NCBI RefSeq assembly: GCF_000150955.2 | Contig: NC_011672.1 | Span: 372,001-436,000, forward strand | Source: Phaeodactylum tricornutum CCAP 1055/1 | Taxonomy: Eukaryota > Bacillariophyta > Bacillariophyceae > Surirellales > Neidiaceae | Length of the DNA: 64,000 nucleotides | Direction of reading: 5' to 3' | Shown here: in pieces, positions 9,824 to 21,422 of the stretch | Position numbering within the stretch: the first letter of the stretch is position 1 | How the letters are laid out: every line of letters begins with the position of its first letter | Position numbers and translations under genes: made by a program | The notes under the pieces: model-generated | The model's input: the letters and a program-made list of their open reading frames with translations, nothing else | Told to the model about the DNA's origin: nothing | Databases searched by the model: none

Positions 9824-10445
9824 CGCGACAATACTGATGACAGCAGGAAGAGGTCGATAGGTGACAGGGGCAATGAAAGGCTTTTTTGGGTGTCAAAGTG
9901 TGCGCCTTCCGAGACATGCTTCACATTTTGGCCGGAAACAGGAAGACTATCGATTGAGCGCATCATCCGGAGACATCACCCCAACTGTCACAAATATCCT
10001 GGATGAAAACGAGTCTTGGTTGCCTTGTTGATTCACTTGTTACCGCCAAATGCAAATACCAGCGAGACATGCAAGATAGGACAAAATATATATTTAACAA
10101 AATATGGTTTCCTAGATACGGGAGAAATACTGGAATACCACTTCCGAGATTTTCGGTACATCCGTTCCTCACGCGCGAAACGAGACTTTTTGCGCGGAGG
10201 CGAAGAATATCTTGCCACGACGCGACAACTCCTTCTCCAATCACCGTAACCACGGCCGTTGCAACGGCACCAAAACGAAACCGGCGACGAAAGGAAAGAA
10301 GGGAGGAGCATAACAATACATACACACACACACACTCTGACTTCATTCTGGGCGAGTGCCCGAAAGACGCCTCTCTCGCACAAGGTCGTCTAACAAACAG
10401 TTGGATGCTGCACCCGAGGTGGAACTCGCAAAACAAACACACTAA
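9824..10445. other. Divergent upstream region (carrier / RING protein)
   Basis: This 620-bp stretch lies between two divergent starts. A short AC-dinucleotide run is at about 10317-10334. Several open frames overlap here on both strands, but none has protein-like character. Confidence 0.4.
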
Positions 10446-12892
10446 ATGAGAATGGTGAGCTCCGGAGAAACGCAATCCGAAACCACAGCCAGAATCCCTG
10501 GGAATCACGCACCTTTGGCAGAAGCACACCCTCCACTGGATGGCACCGCTCAAGGGAATCCATCTACTTTCAATAGTCAAACGGTTTGTTCTACGACAAC
10601 GAGTCAAAGCGGCATAAACGAACATTCGCCGTTGCTGGAAATGCCTTCAAGATACGTTCATTTGCATCCATTGGATTCGCCTACTAGGGCAGCATCCACC
10701 AATAGCGCAGACCAACGCAACTGTACAATGGACTTGTCGTTTGATTTACTTGGGGAGGATTCTGATGAATATCATTCTCCCGAAGAGGATATTTTGGGAG
10801 CATCTATGAAGCGAGAGTCAGCAACAAGCCTGTCTGAGGCTACGCGATCAGTCAACGTCGATCTTGCGCCGCCTACTCCGAGTACGCTGCGAGCGCAACA
10901 GTCTCGCCGGAGACAGTCAAATCGTAGACGAAGACGTACCAGTGAAACCCTTGTTGGGCCATCATCTAGCGCTTTACCCGCTTCCCCCTCTAATGCGGCA
11001 TTGCGGAGGCCACAAACTAGCAGGGGCAGCACAGCAGCGACGATGTCACTGCAGCAAGCGAATAGCCATCCAAACGAGAATGCTAGTGCACAGGTAGGGA
11101 TACTAGCATCACTGGATGCTGGTATGGTGGCCGTACGGCGATGGATAAGATCACGTCCCGAACGCTCGTCGTCTGAGGCATCTGGAAGCGTTCCCAGGAT
11201 ATCGTTCAGAGGAGAGGATGCTTCTAGCCGTACCGTTAGCTGGCAGCAAGGTGTCACCTCAGATGGCACCTCGGTGGAAGAGTTCAACGGGGACGTGGGA
11301 GGCAATGAAGAGAGCTTTAATTTCTTTTCGATGTATTCTCGGTCGAGCACGTTTTCGCAACCTACTATTGTTGAAGAAGCGGAAAGCGACGAGGAAGAAC
11401 ACGGACGACAACGTGCATTTTCAGAACCCGACGTCTCCGGAGTTCGCTTCTTTGCATTTCAACGAAACAGTAACTCTCGACAGAGGCAAGTACGACAGAG
11501 AAGAGGATCAAGGAGGCGAGCGGAGAGCGAGTCATCGTCTATTCCAAATAGCCCTCGTGTGCAATTGTCTTCGTCGGCAGCAGCTGCGTTGAACACAAGC
11601 ACTGATTTATCATCGCAAAGGTCGAGCAGTAATCAATCGGTAAATCATATGGTGTCGTTGGATACCGATGGCCCAGACTGGCCGTCTAGGCCGAGATCTT
11701 TTACCGACGGAGGGATCGAGTTAAGCACAGTCAGAACCCTTGAAGAGCCTGCCGGAGATCCCATACAACACGACTCTCAAACTCACCCATGTCTACGCAT
11801 TCCGAATTGGCCAATGATTCAGATCGGCGCGCTCGCGTTCGATGGATACAGATCAATCGACGTTTTCAATTTGTTATTACCTTCGTTGCCCTCATATTCA
11901 GCCTACTTCTTTTTTCCATTTTGATTTGCTGGGTTGTATTGACGAGTTCCTATGTTGTATCTATTGACAAGACATGTGATGTACCGTTGAAAGCTTATTT
12001 CTGGCTCGTAACCCTCCAGCTGGTTTTGGATGTTTTCCGAACAGACATCATGAGGTTTGTCTTTCACTGGGATTCAAATTCCAATCAAAGAATTCCTTGC
12101 AGGGTTATCCTTTACAATATTGCGTATCTAACATACGCGTTGCTGGTGCTTCGACTCGGAGTCCTCAGCGTATACGTGGACGAGACAAGTTGCAATCGAA
12201 CTGCACCAGAACTGTTCAACTCAAGCACTGCCTTTGTTTCTCTGTCAATTGCTGCTTGGGGAACCATCGTGTGTGGATATCTTCTTCCATTTTGCGTCGT
12301 TGCAGCAATGTTGACTTGCAATGGCTACAATCCATCTTCGTCGCAACGTCCAGACGACCATGGTGCATCCCACCCTGTCTTCCCCGCTGCCTATAGCTCT
12401 ACTGGGGCTCCACCTGGATGTGTCGATCGCCTCAAGGCAATAAGAATGGATGACTACCCAGGCGGTTTTCCAGGCGAGTGCTGCATCTGTATGGAGAACT
12501 TCGATTACCATGACGAAGTGGTCGAGACCGCCTGTAAGCATGTTTTTCACAAATCATGCTGTCGTCAATGGCTTCGCCAGGCACGAACGTGCCCCGTTTG
12601 TCGAAGCGATATTCCGTCGACGCTTGAAGGCTTCACGGAAGAGACCGAGTCGACCAATGGTCACAATAGCACTCCCAGGATCCCACTCGGTCCGACAGGC
12701 CGTCCAGTTGTGGGTTTGATTCGCATGCTAACTCCCATTAGTGAACCTGGTACAGCTACTAGGCCTCCTCAACACGATCCTGGAAGCGCAAGAAACGCTA
12801 GCTCCGGTCACTCCGCTGGTTATACCACGAATAGTGATAGCCAGCGTTCGGATGTCGAAGAAGGTCGATCTCGAAGTCTGTATACTTCATAA
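10446..12892 (+). CDS. Multi-membrane-span RING-H2 E3 ubiquitin ligase
   Basis: Two overlapping open frames appear to form one gene. The first (10446-11924) encodes a Ser/Arg-rich, probably disordered cytosolic region. The second (frame open from about 11747, first ATG 11789, end 12892) carries four hydrophobic segments and then a RING-H2 finger. The RING reads CCICMENF, then CKHVFHKSCCRQWL, then CPVCRSD, the full Cys/His ligand set for two zincs. This layout resembles plant membrane RING proteins of the At1g12760 type. The two frames differ by one register, so an intron with length 2 modulo 3 is needed. GTAATC (11629) to CAG (11822) and GTAAAT (11640) to CAG (11851) both satisfy the frame and neither is a strong pair. 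Alternatively the second frame alone is a 367-residue protein starting at 11789. The ligase call is firm; the junction is not. Confidence 0.75.
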
Positions 12893-12933
12893 TCATTCTT
12901 TTGCGTGACGGTAGCTAGTAAGTTTTTTTCTCG

Positions 12934-14094
12934 TTAAGTGTGTTGCCATTTTCTCGGAGCCCGCCAAAGCGTTTTCACTTGATCCGTTCTAAATCTTTGA
13001 GTGCACCAACTGTCTTCCAATGAAGTTTTTTCCCCGTATTGCAAAGAAAATATGCCAGCTTGTGCAATCATAGCACCATTGTCGATACAATATCGATGGT
13101 CCATGGCGCAGAGACTGCCTCCTCGTTCAGAAACCATGGTAGCCATCATATCTTGCAGTCGCAAGTTACAACCTACTCCGCCGACAATAAGCACTTCATT
13201 TTGTCCCGTGTGTGCCATTGCCCTTTCAGTTATCTCTACCAACATTGCAAAGAGCGTCTCTTGCAGCGAATAGCACATATCGGCAACGGTGACCTCTCCG
13301 GCCTTTAGTTTCGTTTTTGCAACTTGTTCCACATGCGTTAAGATACCAGAGAAGCTCACATCCATCCCTTTAACGGTGTAGGGAAGATCAATAAAACTGG
13401 CATCTGTGGCTTTGGCTTCTTGTTCAATATTATATCCTGGCGATGGATCATTCGAAAGACCAACAGTTCGAGCGAATCGATCTAGGCAGTTGCCAATCGC
13501 AATGTCAATTGTTTCTCCAAAAATTCGGTAGCGCTGATCACTGTATGCAATCACTTGTGTGTTTCCTCCCGATACGTACAACACAACGGGATTGCTAGTA
13601 CCACAAGCAATTCGTCCCATTTCAATGTGTCCCACACAGTGATTGACACCAACCAACGGGACGTCCCAAAGTAAGGCCAAGCAGCGCGCAGCAATGGCAC
13701 AGCTTTGCAGTGGTGCGCCCATACCAGGGCCTTTTGTAAAGCAAACAGCAGATATTCGTAGTTCGGGACTCTGTTCCCCAGGAAATGCCTCGTTTAACGC
13801 CGCGCGTACCAGCGCTACAACGTGGGCTTGATGATGCCAGGCCGTTTCCTTGGGTAGAAACCCATGACCGGTCGGTGCAACATACGTTTTGCGTGGATTA
13901 GACAAAATTGTGTAGCTTTGCGTTGACGGAGAATACTGTAAGACTCCCACTCCAACTTTGTTGGCTGATCCTTCAATCCCCAACACAATCGTTCGTCCTT
14001 CGGGATCTCGAATGGTGTACGTTGGAGGCGGCAACGGTAAGTTCTGAATCGACTCGGCTTGGCACGGGCCATCCTTCGCTGTTGAGACAGCCAT
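12934..14094 (-). CDS. tRNA N6-adenosine threonylcarbamoyltransferase (Kae1/OSGEP)
   Basis: The 386-residue protein is of the Kae1/OSGEP/TsaD family. In the KEOPS complex or its organellar counterpart it transfers the threonylcarbamoyl group to A37 of ANN-decoding tRNAs. The ASKHA ATPase fold is evident: [16 protein letters not shown] at the start, the metal-binding HxxxH (H142 and H146 in [11 protein letters not shown]), the phosphate loop YVSGGNTQ (163-170), then [33 protein letters not shown] and the C-terminal [10 protein letters not shown] aspartate. The size and the wording favour cytosolic Kae1 over the organelle Qri7 type. ATG at 14094 is used; the frame is open further upstream only from a TTG. 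The 3' end is only about 40 bp from the convergent RING gene. Confidence 0.93.
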   Translation of the reverse strand: MAVSTAKDGPCQAESIQNLPLPPPTYTIRDPEGRTIVLGIEGSANKVGVGVLQYSPSTQSYTILSNPRKTYVAPTGHGFLPKETAWHHQAHVVALVRAALNEAFPGEQSPELRISAVCFTKGPGMGAPLQSCAIAARCLALLWDVPLVGVNHCVGHIEMGRIACGTSNPVVLYVSGGNTQVIAYSDQRYRIFGETIDIAIGNCLDRFARTVGLSNDPSPGYNIEQEAKATDASFIDLPYTVKGMDVSFSGILTHVEQVAKTKLKAGEVTVADMCYSLQETLFAMLVEITERAMAHTGQNEVLIVGGVGCNLRLQDMMATMVSERGGSLCAMDHRYCIDNGAMIAQAGIFSLQYGEKTSLEDSWCTQRFRTDQVKTLWRAPRKWQHT

Positions 14095-14667
14095 AGAAGT
14101 GTGCTTATTGTCCGTGTCGTTTACAATCAATACCCACCGCTTCAAACCGTCTCATGGAGAACGTACCGACAAATATATTCACAGTCAGGATGCCATTGAT
14201 TCTGGCGTTTACATTAAGAAGTTACCGGCCAGGCCTAGCTCTAATAGTAAGGGGTGCATCCGACAACCCCACCCCTACCTATGTCTCAATGGATTCACAG
14301 CAAATGGTCGAATGGATTGGCTAGGCGCCGCGAGTAATTTGTCTGCTCTACTAGAGAATGGCTTAACACAAGCATCTGCTTGTCTTTCAAAATGTAACGA
14401 CACAAGTTTTGACGAGACATTGGGATAATCAAAATGGCCGACTTTCAAAACGAGAGAGGGTTGTAGCTCTAAACGCGATGGGCGAAGTAGTTCACCCAGA
14501 GCCGTTCAGCATTCCGCTTGGACTCTTGATATCCGTATCACAGTGACGTCGCCAACGCGGTCGCTTTCCACGAGTCCCTTTGTATGTAGAAAAGCAATGC
14601 ATCTCTGCTAAAATATAAATTGAGCTACGCCTAAAGCGTGTCTACAGTATTTCAAATAGGTGCCACC
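14095..14667. promoter_or_regulatory. Upstream region of the Kae1/OSGEP gene
   Basis: This 570-bp stretch lies between the Kae1 start and the clpP stop, both on the minus strand. It holds TCACAGTCA at 14179-14187, 85 bp upstream of the Kae1 ATG, and TGACGTC at 14544-14550. No coding region was recognised. The regulatory role is inferred from position and recurrence of the motif. Confidence 0.4.
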
Positions 14668-15855
14668 TTAGTTTCGGAGACTCGGCATGGCCGGCATGGG
14701 AATGTGCGACGTTTTCGTCTTGATGACCTCATCAATGATACCATAGTCCAGGGCCTCGTATGGAGTCATAAAGAAGTCCCGATCGCAATCGGCGGCAATT
14801 TTCTCTTCCGGTTGATCGGTATAGTCCGCAATAAATTTGTTCAGCAGTGCCTTGGTGTAAAGAATTTCCTTGGCCTGGATTTCGATATCCTGGGCCTGCC
14901 CCTGCGCACCTCCCAGTGGCTGATGAATCATGATCCGGGCGTTGGGTAGGCTCTTGCGCTTGCCGGGAGTCCCGGCGCCCAGCAAGAATGCTCCCATGGA
15001 AGCGGCCATACCAAAGCAAACTGTTTGTACATCACAGGGGATGAACTTCATGGTATCGTAAATGGCCAAGCCAGCCGAAACGGAACCTGGAGTAAGTGGA
15101 AGCATCATTGTGAGGGGCCATATTCAACAAGTATTCTCACTCTCTTTGGCGAACGAACGAACGCATACACGACGTACCACCAGGTGAGTTGATGTAGAGC
15201 GTAATGTCCTTGTTGGGATCTTCGTTCGCCAGGTACAAAAGCTGCGCAACCAACACGTTGGCAACTTCATCATTGACGTCGGTTCCTAAGAGCAGAATGC
15301 GGTCTTTCAAAAGTCGGCTGACCACGTCTAATTGTCCCGATTTCCCGTCAACGGTGGGCAGTGGTGGGGCACGCGGGGGACGAGGAGCCCGTTTGGGGGC
15401 TTCGTCAGGCTGATGAAAAAAAAGTGGGCACAGCGAGCAGCGCAAACGGTGAATTGTCAATCTATCGACGCAATATCCATCTACTGATGACAAGTCGGTG
15501 CACACGTACCTCCTCGGGCATCATGAAGGGACTTCGCATTGACAATCTGTGTAAAATCAGAAGGAGAATCAACATGGTGAGTACTGTAACCAGACAACGA
15601 ACTACGAACTTCGTGATGAAGCCATGGATCTCGTTGATCATGGAATTGGATTTACCTCGTCGAAGCTGATACCATCGCGGGTTTTTGATGGATCGTAAAA
15701 GCATCTGGATAAACGATAGAAGAAATGGATAAAAATGTGAGAAAACAACAAACAAAATGATTGAGCGTCACCTCAAGCATCAGGGCAGCAGTCCTTAACT
15801 ACAACTTACCAGCCGAAGCCAACAGCGCCGTGAGCAAAGCTAAACGGCGTAACAT
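14668..15855 (-). CDS. clpP: Plastid-targeted ClpP protease catalytic subunit, five exons
   Basis: Exons are 15855-15810, 15704-15656, 15546-15510, 15409-15178 and 15086-14668. The introns (105, 109, 100 and 91 bp) all have GT..AG ends. The joined 260-residue protein starts [18 protein letters not shown], a signal peptide with an ASAF-type plastid cleavage motif. A transit-like Pro/Arg-rich stretch follows, then the ClpP fold: [36 protein letters not shown] (restored across the last intron), [11 protein letters not shown] with the nucleophile near S151, the base H176 in IMIHQPLGG, and the acid in [16 protein letters not shown]. The triad is complete, so this is a proteolytic ClpP rather than an inactive ClpR. 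It should form the barrel of the plastid Clp protease with a ClpC-type ATPase. The third exon is only 37 bp. Confidence 0.93.
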
Positions 15856-16635
15856 CACAGCAAAATCGAAAGGCAATAGAATGGAGTTGTACACACTATG
15901 GAGTTATGTTCGTTTCAATATTGTTTGCTCTGTGACGGTCGGTCCATAAGGGGAACGAACAAGGCGGAACGCTGTCTGGATCCATCGAAAATCCCCCAAA
16001 CTCGCCTGCTTATTCTGATCACAGTCTGCTTATCGCCCGTCGCTAACAAAGCGTGACGTGTTTGTGTCGTGGGTCGACGGGACAAGGAGCGAGGAATGCT
16101 CGCCTGTCAGTCACCGCACTACCTACTTTCCACCTGGCGTGCACAGTCACAGTCAGTGCAGTACTCGACTTCCACGAGAAGGCAATTCCGTCTATGCATC
16201 AACCGTAAACCGTGACCGATCGCAAAGGTCGGTCCTCCGCCCACGCTTTCGTCGATCTCTCAGCCCCACAAAACACACGATGCGAAGGAGAAAAAAAAAT
16301 CGATTGTTGGAAAGTGCGCGTCTCACCAACAACCAACCAGATCTCCGACTCCTTCACCGACCGAGACAACGCGACGTGTGTGCGCAAAACTCCCCAAACC
16401 GTTGCACATCGTGTCGGCATATATATTCTTCTTCCGTGCTCTACAGACTTGTCGGTACAACGATACAAAACCGTGTTCGTCCAACCCACAGTCTACAAAG
16501 CTCCATTAAGCTCTCGGAAGTTGTCAAAGAAAGTTATTCGGGGCTGCCCTCTAAGAATCGCGCAAGTCCCACACGTACAACGTTTCAAAGCACTTCCGTT
16601 TCCTCGGTCTTTCTAGTAATCACCGCAACGACACC
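15856..16635. promoter_or_regulatory. Divergent promoter region (clpP / RGG-W2 factor)
   Basis: This 780-bp stretch separates two divergent starts. It includes TGACGT at 16054-16059 and TCACAGTCA at 16147-16155. A 198-codon open frame at 16058-16654 overlaps the next gene's start but has no domain, and is rejected. Promoter role is inferred. Confidence 0.4.
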
Positions 16636-19021
16636 ATGTCGAAAAAAGGAATGAAAATGTCGCTCGGCGAGTTTATTGGAGATGCCAAAGCCCCCGGTTC
16701 CAGTTTGCCGACAGCTCCCAAAGAACGGGCCCCGGACGACGAGGGTCGCTTCCAGCGCCACTCAACGCGTCACGAAGACCGTCCCGATTACGAACCCAGT
16801 CGGTCAGAATCGGACAATAGCTGGCGTCGAGGAGGCGGCGGACCGTCAGCAGGAGATCGCGGTGGTGCTCGTGGTGGCTTTGGAGATCGAGGAGGTGATC
16901 GTGGTGGCTTTGGAGATCGAGGTGGCGATCGTGGAGGGTACGGTGATCGAGGTGGTGATCGTGGAGGCTACGGGGATCGAGGCGGCGGTTCTGGAGATCG
17001 CTACGGAGACCGAGGTGGTGATCGAGGAGGCTATGGGGATCGAGGTGGTGATCGTGGAGGCTACGGAGACCGAGGTGGTGATCGAGGAGGCTACGGGGAT
17101 CGAGGTGGTGATCGTGGAGGCTACGGTGACCGAGGCGGCGGTTCAGGAGATCGCTACGGGGACCGAGAAGAGCGCGGAGGCGACAACTGGCGTGGAGGGG
17201 GCGGTGGAGACCGGGGAGCTTTGCGCAATGAACGTTACGGAGACCGAGGTGACAGTGACAGCGAGCGTCTTGGAGGAGGTTGGCGTGGAGGAAATAGCGG
17301 GTCTCGCTTGAGCAATCGAGATGAGGCCGTGCCTCCCCCATCTACCGGGGAACGTCCCCGACTTCAGCTTAAGGCTCGTACTTCTCCTCTTCCCATCGTG
17401 GCAAGTCCAACGGGCGCAAACCCTAGGCCTGTCAAAACCGCTTCTATCACCGAAACTAAGTCTGTAGCCGAAATGTCTGACACGCTAGCCAATGTCGACA
17501 TACAAGACACGCCTACGCCAGAGAAAATCGAGCCCGACGAGAAGCCTGAAGTATCCACCGAAACACAGGAAGAAAATAAAGGACGCGAAGAAAAGCAAGA
17601 AATGAGACGCCGTGAACCCAAAACAGTCAACTCTCGAGCTGCTGCTTTTGGGCTTGCACCCGATGCGCGACGTGGGGTGAGTGAGCTTAATGTTTTTCTA
17701 CAACGATTCTTTTAAACCCCTTTTCTCACCTTGTTTCGTTTGCGATACTCGTTTACAGACGGATAGTCGTCGAGAACGCACTCCTCCTCCTCCGGTAGCA
17801 AATTCTCGTTTTGCTCAGTTAGCTGACGAAGAGCGCGAGAAAAATAGAGATTTTCGTCGTCAAGGTCCACCGCCGACGACCAACTCTCGATTTGCAGCAG
17901 CTGCGGAAGCTGACCGCTCCTATCGTGAAGATCGTGAGGTGGAACAAGGGCCGCCGCCACAAAAGACAAACACACGATTTGCTGCAGCGGCTGCCATGGC
18001 TGAAGAAGAGGAACGAGATCGCCAGGAGCGACGCGCAGAACGGGATTCCTTCTTTAACCGCGACAGAGAACAGGATGATCGTAGAGGGCCGGCCCCGCAG
18101 CAAAACTCTCGTTTTGCTGCGGCAGCAGCAATGGATGAAGACTATGTTGACCGAGAAGAGCGCCAACGGCGCACTGAAGAGCGAGATTTGGACCGTCAAA
18201 ATGGCGGTGGCGGTCGATCCGGCTATGAAGAGCGCGGTCATGGCTTCCGAAGTGATGATCGCGGCCCGAAACAAGATGTAGGCAATCATGACAACCACTT
18301 TTCGCAGCGTCAGGAAGAAAAGAAATCTTCCGTAGCTGACCAGTTTAAACCAAAAGCACCACCGGTGGAGGACAATATCTTAAAGGTACCCATGAAGGAG
18401 CTGGCCCCCCAGCATGCTGACAATGTTCTTCAGTTTCCAACCAAGCCAAAGACTGAAGATAATATCAAAATGAAGCCTGAGGCGATGCCGGTCCTTGCAG
18501 AACCGGAGCCACAGGTACCTTCCCTTTCGGATGCGGATACTGAGAAACTCTTGAAAACATTTACAAGCGGAAATAAGCAGGGAGAAGAGCTGAAGGAATG
18601 GATAGAAGAGCAGAGAGCCGTACTACCGTCTGTTGAGCAGCTTGTATTTCACTTTTTGACGGAACACGAGAAACTGAATCCTGACCCTGACTGCGGCTGG
18701 GCAGAGCCTGACAAGTTCGGCTTGGCATTTGTGGCATTGGTAGAGGACGATATTGTCAACCAGATGCAGTTACTGTGGGGCATCCAATTCTACTGCGACA
18801 AGCTCGGCTTTCCCAAGCTCAATGACGAGTATGTGATCCAATCAATGTTTCGCGCCGCGTACAAGTATGATCTCGCCGAAGATGACGCCTATTTTGAGTG
18901 GAAAGAGGATGAATCAGAGGAGCATGAAAGAGGAAAAATGAAGGCCATCATTCAAACTGTGGATTGGTTTAACTGGTTAGAACAAGATGAAGAGGAGGGG
19001 TCAGAAAACGACGACGAGTAG
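16636..19021 (+). CDS. RGG-repeat protein with C-terminal W2-type domain, translation-factor-like
   Basis: Exons 16636-17676 and 17759-19021 are joined across an 82-bp intron (GTGAGT..TACAG), giving 767 residues. The N-terminus ([10 protein letters not shown]) recalls eIF4B-like factors. Residues about 75-185 are an RGG domain built of a 10-residue unit ([10 protein letters not shown]-like), typical of RNA binding and condensate formation. After the intron come four NSRFAxxA-type motifs spaced by charged linkers. The C-terminus (about 600-755) resembles a W2/MI-type helical domain as found at the end of eIF5, eIF2B-epsilon and eIF4G/DAP5, ending in an aromatic-acidic box ([14 protein letters not shown]). 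A role in translation initiation is an inference from this combination; I know of no standard eIF with exactly this layout. The intron falls at the border between the RGG half and the RFA-motif half. Confidence 0.8.
16855..17165 (+). repeat. 30-bp tandem repeat encoding [10 protein letters not shown] units
   Basis: Direct tandem copies of a 30-bp unit (gat cgt gga ggc tac gga gac cga ggt ggt, with silent variation) lie in frame in the RGG protein. They are interrupted twice by a [11 protein letters not shown] variant. Third-position differences between units show age and selection on the protein. The open frames on the opposite strand here are mirrors of this repeat. Confidence 0.85.
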
Positions 19022-19150
19022 ATATGCTCCATAATAATCTTCGTATGAATAATGCTAACTGTAATTCATTTCATTCCCGTTCTGCTGAAGCCTGAGCTCC
19101 TCTGCCTGTCACAAACTACAATTTTGGTGTAGCAATGTAAATTCTATATT

Positions 19151-21422
19151 TTATCGTTCGTTAATATGCGCCTCCCGCAACGATCTCATTAATGAGTTGT
19201 AGCGCGCGCTGCATTCCATTAACATTTCATTTCCTTTCTTTTTCCGCTCCGCAACTAATTCCATTTGAGTCGTCCATTTTTTTGCTTGCCTCGAATTGTT
19301 TTCCGCGATAGCGTCCAACAATTTCTCTTTACATAGCCCTTCTTCTGTCATTGCATCTGAGATGAAGGTAAGTATAGGATTCGCTTCGTTCAGCTGGTCT
19401 GTGAAAGACTCGACCATTGCCCTGGCATAAGCTTCGCGTTTGGTGTTTCCAGTGGCCACGGCATCAGCAACATCATTCATAGCCTTACTCACTTCAATAC
19501 TCAGAAAAAGAGTCAGGAAGTTCCGTATACCGAAGCCCCCACAGCCTGGTCTAATCTTCACGGGATCTCCATGCTTGTCGGTAGATTTGGAGCATACACG
19601 CTGGATAAACTCGAAGAAAGGGGCCTCCTGTCCAGCTTCACGTTGCAACACGTTTGAGGTAAAAATCTGGTAAAGGAGGTCTTCTCCTTGTACATCCACC
19701 AAAATCTGGTTCCGAACGATACCAAGGTAGGTTGTTTCAGAAACTTGGTCTCGTAAGAGACTATACACATTCCGATAGCGAGATCGCAAGATCACGGCGA
19801 GAACAGTATCCTGCATAGTATGATACTCAGACAACACTGAGTCTGTCAGACTGTGCTTCAGAATGCGAGCAATATCTTCCTTTTCGCATTCAAGATTCAA
19901 AGCGCCATCCGGAGTCATAAAGGAGGCAGCTTTTAGAGCTGCAAAAATCTTCTCCGCGCAACTTTGTCCAACTCCTGACTCATCTCCGTCAATTCCTTCA
20001 GTAAGTTGAGCAACGGTTAAAATACCATAGTAGCTTCTCGGAATCCGTAGAAATGTAAAACCCTCATTCGTATAGCATCGGTAGTCGTTGGCTCTTTGTA
20101 CAAATTCTACCAAGTCTTCCACTCGAGACGCAACGTGCTGAACTCCTTGCCCGAGTTCCTGAAGAAAACCGTGGACGTGCCCTACAGAAGAGAGAGCATT
20201 GTTGATGGGAAGGTAAACCTGACTTTGATCGCTCAAAGCTGCCGCCTTATTACTCGGAACTATCGGAAACTCGTTTCCTGTCACGGTACTCTCTATTTGT
20301 GCTTCACCTGCAGCTACGACACCGGCATTAAAGTCCACCTTAGGAGTGAACCCCAAGGTGTCTTGCAACGTGTCCAAAAATTCGGTGCGGTCGAACACGT
20401 TCGAAACCCAATGATCGCAGTAAGCAGCCAGACTTGAATCCTCAAAAGTTGCATCCAAGGTCTTCAGTCCCGGCAATGGACAAACGCTGGTTGAAGCTGA
20501 GGTTTGTACAAACCTCAGGACAGTACCGGTATCCGGTTCCTTCGTCAGACTATCCAGCTCATGCGACTTGTAATAGGCAAACACCTCCAAAATTTTCGCT
20601 TCGTCGAATTCATGGTACCCAGCCACCAGCGTGGGGTGCAGTGATTGATACCGTTCGAAAATAGAACTAACGTTCGGAGCACGGAAGGCCAATGCACCAA
20701 TCCCTTGACGCCTGGCATGAGCGGCGTAAAAGTTGTTGATTTTTTCTGAACATGAATAGGTTAGGTTGTAAGTTTCGAACTTCTCGCATGGTTCGATACA
20801 CTAGATCGCGCCGACACCACTTACTAGCATCAAAGTACGGATATCTATGTGGGGTGGCCTCGGAAGTGTCGTGATCGACGGCCGAAATCAAAATCTGCAC
20901 GCCCCGGGGGTCCCTCGAAGTAACCAGCACGGATCGTGTGTTGCTGGAACCTTCCTCAGGATAGCAGGTTCCGGTAACACGGAACCCGAAACCTGCCAGA
21001 AGCTGTTTCACGACATCTCTGTTCTGCGGCTGATAAACTGTGTTATCATTCTCGTTTGAAGAATCTGCGTTTCCCGAAATTGATTTCCAAATCGCTTGCT
21101 TTTCCGCCAGCGATGGCGTGACCGCAGACGAGGCGACTTTACCCGCAAACTGGTTCAACCGATCTTCCAAGTCTTTATACACGTTGACGTTTTCCAAGCG
21201 ATCGACGTAAAGATGAATGTGGGAAAAACACACGGCTTCGGATTGCTGCGGCTGCAACGTGGCAGGGTCTATGGATGCTGCGGTTGTCGTAGTGCTGCTC
21301 ATACCTATGGTGGAGACCTGTTTGATGGTAACGCTAAACGACGATGCGAATTTTGAAGTAGAGCCTAGTAGGGTGAAGAGCAAAGACGCCCGCCGCAGCT
21401 TGAAGGCATTGTTCGTAACCAT
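19151..21422 (-). CDS. 4-hydroxyphenylpyruvate dioxygenase-like protein with insertion and extension, two exons
   Basis: Exons 21422-20825 and 20745-19151 join across a 79-bp intron (GTAAGT..TTCAG) to give 730 residues, far longer than the usual 380-430 of HPPD. The catalytic half follows HPPD: YCDHWVSNV with Fe ligand H311, LGQGVQHVAS with H393, LLYQIFTSNV, then FFEFIQRV with E568, and GCGGFGIRNFLTLF. The 2-His-1-Glu triad is therefore intact. About 100 residues (roughly 433-532) are inserted between SYYGIL and the LLYQIF strand. About 100 helical, charged residues follow the last motif. The N-terminus (LLFTLLGSTSKFASSFSV) looks like a signal peptide with a plastid-type phenylalanine; an internal Met at about 41 could give a second form. 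HPPD makes homogentisate for tocopherol and plastoquinone; whether this variant does is unknown. Confidence 0.78.

Noticed and set aside
12934-14145. Longer Kae1 and other products starting at TTG or GTG (14145, 40384, 48600, 57628, 59727)
   Set aside because: Nuclear genes start at ATG; each has an in-frame ATG a short way downstream that suits the protein.
16058-16654. 198-codon plus-strand frame before the RGG protein
   Set aside because: It has low-complexity, non-domain sequence, overlaps the promoter of two genes, and ends just past the true ATG.
16673-17341. 222-codon antisense frame rich in His, Leu and Asp
   Set aside because: It is the mirror of the 30-bp RGG repeat, which keeps all frames open.
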